Part shown: piece after piece, positions 60,813-64,000 of the stretch
How the letters are laid out: the number at the start of each line of letters is the position of its first letter
Numbering within the stretch: the first letter of the stretch is position 1
DNA from: JAJRXG01 sp964640065
Lineage (GTDB): Bacteria; Bacteroidota; Bacteroidia; Chitinophagales; Saprospiraceae
Length of the DNA: 64,000 nucleotides
NCBI GenBank assembly: GCA_964640065.1
Contig: CAZXIE010000002.1
Coordinates: 1-64,000, forward strand
Direction: 5' to 3'
Made by a program: the position numbers and the translations under genes
The notes under the pieces: model-generated
What the model saw: the letters and a program-made list of their open reading frames with translations, nothing else
The model's database searches: none
What the model was told of the DNA's origin: nothing

Positions 60813-62981
60813 ATGCACTCGTACACAAGTTATCTGGCAGTCCTTTTTGTTCTATTACTTGCCAGTTGTAAAACCTCAGAACCATTTTCTGAAGTGGGTG
60901 CTCACACAACTTCTTTTCTTGCGGCAGATGACAGCTTTCGGTTTTTAGAACAAGACACTAGCAAAGCTTTTCTGACCTTTGCAGAACAAGAAAACGCTAA
61001 GTTTTCTGCGGCTTTTGACAAATTACCACACACGAGTAGCATCGATTCTTATATAAAAAATATAAGCACCAAGAATATCTCGGACCTCAAATCAATTAAA
61101 ATAACTAGTAAAGGAGAGCATTATTATCTTAAAAAGCTTGATGATTCTAAAGAGCACATTTTGTTTAAGAAAGAACAATTTGATTCAGATGAAAAAATAG
61201 TTTTTGATCCGAATAAGCGGTTGCCCAAAGGAGAGAAAATAGTATACATCAACCCTTCTTGGGACGGATCAAAAATTGCTCTTGGTTTTTCAAGAGACGA
61301 TTCAGATGTCGCCACGATTAGAATACTAGATTTAACTAACAATGAGCTCCTGCTCTATGAGTTTAAAAATTCTAAACCCAATGTTCTAGGTGGTGTAGAG
61401 TGGTTACCTGATAATCATGGGATTATATATACCTACGTTCCTGTGGTTGACCCTCAAGATGAAAACTATAGATTAAACTCTGAAGTTCGTCTATGCTCTT
61501 GGAGTGAAGGAGCACTAAAAACCAAAACCCTCTTCACAAAGGAGATTGTAAAAGATTTAAACTATAAAATAAATAGTAAAGACTATCCCATTGCTTCTAT
61601 AACTAGCCCTTCTTCTATTTATCTTCTATGCGAAATAGCCAATACAGATAGAAACAGAGATACGTATTTTATAAAATTAGATGACGTACTAAATGGTAAA
61701 AAGAATTGGAATATACTATGGACTAAAGAAGAAAAAATAAGATCTTTTCAAGTTGCTAAAAATGACCTGTACTTCCTAACGAGTAAGGAAAATCGGTTTT
61801 TTGATGTTTGTGCAATAGATCTCGATAAACCTAACCCCATACAGGATATAAAAACTCTTTATAGTGGGAATGAATCCAAGATAGTAGAGGAACTTGAAGT
61901 AGTAGATTCGAATAATATTTTTATAGTAACAATGAAGAATGGCATTGAGGCAAATATTTTGCATTTCAATTCTTCATCTGTTTCTAGTATAGATGTTGGC
62001 TTTCAAGCTGGGCGAATTGATTTGTCTAAATCAGGAATAGGTTCCTCAGATTTGTGGATAGAGGCGGAAGGGTGGACCGAGCCCAGGCAGAGGCTTCGTT
62101 ATAACATTGAAGCAAGGTCAATAATTGCTGCAGATTTACAAGAAAATGATCTTTTGGATCTGAATTTCGGTTTAGCTCTCGAGGAAATAGAAGTTCCTGC
62201 TTCAGATGGAGAATTAGTGCCGCTTTCCATTATATATAAAAAGGGCTTGGAGCATAAGAAACCCAAGAGACTGATATTAGCAGCATATGGTTCTTATGGC
62301 TTTACTTACAGTCCTAGATATTATACTTTTCTCCATAAGTGGTATAATGCTGGAGGAGTATTTGCGGTGGCGCATGTGCGTGGTGGAGGTGAAAAAGGTG
62401 AAGGTTGGCATCTCGCTGGTAAAAAGAAAACAAAATCCAATACCTGGAAAGATGTTATTGATTGTTCCGAATATCTTATAAGTAATGGATATACAGACCC
62501 TAACAATCTCGTTCTTTATGGCGCTAGTGCTGGTGGTATCGCTTTGGGTAGAGCGATAACAGAACGACCAGATCTTTATAAGGCAGCAACAATTATAGTG
62601 GGTTCCTTAAATATTTCTAGAATGGTCGATTATCCTTCGGGAAGAAATGCAATTGCAGAGTTTGGAGACCCAAAGGACGAACTTGAGAAAAAATATCTTG
62701 AAGAAATGGATCCTTACCTCCATATAGAAAATGGTAACGATTATCCAGCTCTCTTTCTCACTGGAGGAATGCATGACCTTCGTGTTCGCCCTTGGCAGCC
62801 AGCTAAATTCGGAGCAAAAATTAGAGCGAGTTCTACGTCTGGCAATCCTGTTTTTATAAAAATAGCTTTAGATGGTGGACACGGTGCTCAAGGTGCAAAA
62901 TTTAGAAGAGAGCTAGCCGAGATAGTTAGCTTCTCTCTCTGGCAAACAGGTCACCCTGATTATCAACCATTGTCAAATTGA
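60813..62981 (+). CDS. Prolyl oligopeptidase-family serine peptidase (S9A), lipoprotein
   Basis: A 722-residue S9 peptidase. Lipobox at C19 (LFVLLLASC) suggests export. The N-terminal 420 residues form the beta-propeller; the alpha/beta hydrolase domain follows with the catalytic serine in LYGASAGGIALG, the aspartate in TGGMHDLRVRP and the histidine in LDGGHGAQG. GSYGFTYSPRY and HVRGGGEKGEGWH are S9A landmarks. It cleaves short proline-containing peptides. Codon use in the propeller is A/T-rich, but the frame is intact. Confidence 0.92.
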   Translation: MHSYTSYLAVLFVLLLASCKTSEPFSEVGAHTTSFLAADDSFRFLEQDTSKAFLTFAEQENAKFSAAFDKLPHTSSIDSYIKNISTKNISDLKSIKITSKGEHYYLKKLDDSKEHILFKKEQFDSDEKIVFDPNKRLPKGEKIVYINPSWDGSKIALGFSRDDSDVATIRILDLTNNELLLYEFKNSKPNVLGGVEWLPDNHGIIYTYVPVVDPQDENYRLNSEVRLCSWSEGALKTKTLFTKEIVKDLNYKINSKDYPIASITSPSSIYLLCEIANTDRNRDTYFIKLDDVLNGKKNWNILWTKEEKIRSFQVAKNDLYFLTSKENRFFDVCAIDLDKPNPIQDIKTLYSGNESKIVEELEVVDSNNIFIVTMKNGIEANILHFNSSSVSSIDVGFQAGRIDLSKSGIGSSDLWIEAEGWTEPRQRLRYNIEARSIIAADLQENDLLDLNFGLALEEIEVPASDGELVPLSIIYKKGLEHKKPKRLILAAYGSYGFTYSPRYYTFLHKWYNAGGVFAVAHVRGGGEKGEGWHLAGKKKTKSNTWKDVIDCSEYLISNGYTDPNNLVLYGASAGGIALGRAITERPDLYKAATIIVGSLNISRMVDYPSGRNAIAEFGDPKDELEKKYLEEMDPYLHIENGNDYPALFLTGGMHDLRVRPWQPAKFGAKIRASSTSGNPVFIKIALDGGHGAQGAKFRRELAEIVSFSLWQTGHPDYQPLSN

Positions 62982-63003
62982 TTTTTTAGAAGATAGTAGA
63001 CGT

Positions 63004-64000
63004 TTAAAATGAGGGATACCCAACATCCTTTATCACCTCCTCCGCTATCCCCCTCTTCAACTCTTTCACATTCACCAGCGGATAAGAACAGAACTTTCGG
63101 ATAGCTGACACATAGCCAGCTTGCTTCTCCGGTAAAACAAAAGAACCAACGGCTTCTAGTGCTTGCTGATAGATGCGATCATTGGCTCCTCTCAAGAAAA
63201 CTTGAGTAATGGCTTCTTTAGTTGCTGAAGGATGTTTTTGGGTACGGAGATATGTTGATTCTGCCAGATAGGTGTCTGTCAAGATATTAGCTAGGTTCAT
63301 AAGTATCTCTTGCTCGTGCTTCATGTTGATCTTGCCCTTCATGGCAAGTTGAGCAACTGATCCTATGAGCATAAGCCCTACTTTCTTAAAGTTTTGAACC
63401 GCTTTTAACTCTGGGCTTTTACTCAAATCTTCTGTTTGTAAGCCAGAGAGTAGCTCCTGTTGTATCTTCAAAGCTGGAGTCGCAATATCTAGGTGCCCCT
63501 TCATCGCTCTCTTAAATACAAGATTGAGCATGAGCATCCGGTTGATCTCATTTGTGCCTTCGTAGATCTTAGCTATGCGGCTATCTCTATAGCTTCTGGC
63601 GGCGAGTGTTTCTTCACTAAAACCCATCCCTCCGTGGATTTGTACACATTCGTCAGCGACCATATTGACATTGTCTGAAGAGCAGATCTTTAAAATACTA
63701 CTTTCTAGTGCGTACTCTTCTGCAGCATTGAGCTTTGATTCTGCATAAGACTGCCCTTCCTCTTTGAGCTGGGCGATGTGGTCTTGGATGAGTCCTGACG
63801 TTCTGTATACTGCAGACTCTACGGCATATGTCTGTAGGGCTTGCTCTGCTAGTTTTGATTGTATGGCTCCAAATGATGCTATAGGCTGACCGAACTGTAC
63901 ACGTTCATTTGCGTAGTTTGATGATAGTTTGATGATGCCTTTGGCACCTCCTAGGGCCATTGGACCTATCTTATATCGACCTGTATTGAGTACATTAAAA
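63004..64000 (-). CDS. Acyl-CoA dehydrogenase family protein (5' part cut by window edge)
   Basis: The C-terminal 331 residues of a flavin acyl-CoA dehydrogenase, which starts beta-oxidation. The frame is open at the window edge (FNVLNTGRYKIGPMALGG), so the internal ATG at 63960 is not the start. Landmarks are NERVQFGQPIASFGAIQ, the FAD-binding region CVQIHGGMGFSEETL and IAKIYEGTNEINR. A C-terminal extension of about 160 residues beyond the usual domain matches the long (about 590-residue) type found in Bacteroidota. Confidence 0.92.
   Translation of the reverse strand, partial: FNVLNTGRYKIGPMALGGAKGIIKLSSNYANERVQFGQPIASFGAIQSKLAEQALQTYAVESAVYRTSGLIQDHIAQLKEEGQSYAESKLNAAEEYALESSILKICSSDNVNMVADECVQIHGGMGFSEETLAARSYRDSRIAKIYEGTNEINRMLMLNLVFKRAMKGHLDIATPALKIQQELLSGLQTEDLSKSPELKAVQNFKKVGLMLIGSVAQLAMKGKINMKHEQEILMNLANILTDTYLAESTYLRTQKHPSATKEAITQVFLRGANDRIYQQALEAVGSFVLPEKQAGYVSAIRKFCSYPLVNVKELKRGIAEEVIKDVGYPSF

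Noticed and set aside
1..64000. Mobile elements, CRISPR arrays, rRNA, prophage
   Set aside because: I looked for direct repeats with unique spacers, transposase or integrase motifs and rRNA blocks and saw none.

Overview
The window looks like a chromosomal segment of a member of the Bacteroidota, most likely a marine or soil type near Saprospiria or Flavobacteriia. The evidence is type IX secretion sorting domains (a CHU_C/gliding-motility C-terminus and a type A tail), Bacteroidota-restricted families (DUF4294, a DUF6427-like membrane protein, a GGGP-synthase-family enzyme), TAnnTTTG promoter boxes, few clear Shine-Dalgarno sites, and many secreted lipoproteins. No phage, insertion sequence, CRISPR array or rRNA was seen. 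The DNA is compact: several convergent gene pairs share overlapping stop codons.

Layout. 1-3.3 kb: a partial secreted protein, a glucosaminidase, an AstE/AspA-type deacylase and FtcD. 3.3-6.9 kb: a co-directional housekeeping block of rhomboid protease, ribosomal protein L25, NlpC/P60 lipoprotein, adenylate kinase and Obg. 6.9-10.7 kb: a class III aminotransferase and two tandem secreted thioredoxin-fold proteins. 10.6-16.4 kb: a leftward surface-polysaccharide operon (Wzy-like polymerase, GT2, sulfotransferase, two GT4 enzymes, an unknown), which suggests a sulfated glycan. 16.4-21.1 kb: dnaX, a peroxiredoxin-like protein and a penicillin-acylase-family lipoprotein. 21.1-23.5 kb: a leftward, translationally coupled rsgA-ribA-small membrane protein group below a GGGP-synthase-like gene. 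23.5-30.4 kb: a possible small transcript, an AraC regulator, two tandem PBP1A-type enzymes and a small membrane protein. 30.4-37.4 kb: two large T9SS cargo proteins, a zinc metallopeptidase and a radical SAM protein. 37.4-43.6 kb: a CAT-anticodon tRNA, M1 aminopeptidase, YqeY-like protein, KsgA, PdxA and a membrane protein. 43.7-53.3 kb: DsbD, an unknown secreted protein, ParE, CvpA, a sulfotransferase, DapD and a PAP2-like protein. 53.3-64 kb: DUF4294, mevalonate decarboxylase, rhodanese, M24 peptidase, RecX, YifB/ComM, an EGF-like lipoprotein, a lipoprotein superoxide dismutase, an S9 peptidase and a partial acyl-CoA dehydrogenase.

The most striking signal is not a gene. A 14-nt element, 5'-YATTTNCGRAAGN'G-3', occurs 14 times on both strands, in unrelated genes and in intergenic DNA. 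It holds a GRAA (GNRA-type) tetraloop closed by C-G, and the next pair N-N' is always Watson-Crick: A-T eight times, G-C five times, C-G once. The G-C form contains GCGAAAGC, known as an exceptionally stable single-stranded DNA mini-hairpin. The compensating changes, the high density and the indifference to gene orientation suggest a DNA-level signal recognised as a folded single strand, for example an uptake-, Chi- or priming-type sequence. A second point of interest is an A9 run in dnaX where either frame shift reaches a stop within a few codons, as expected for a programmed gamma subunit.
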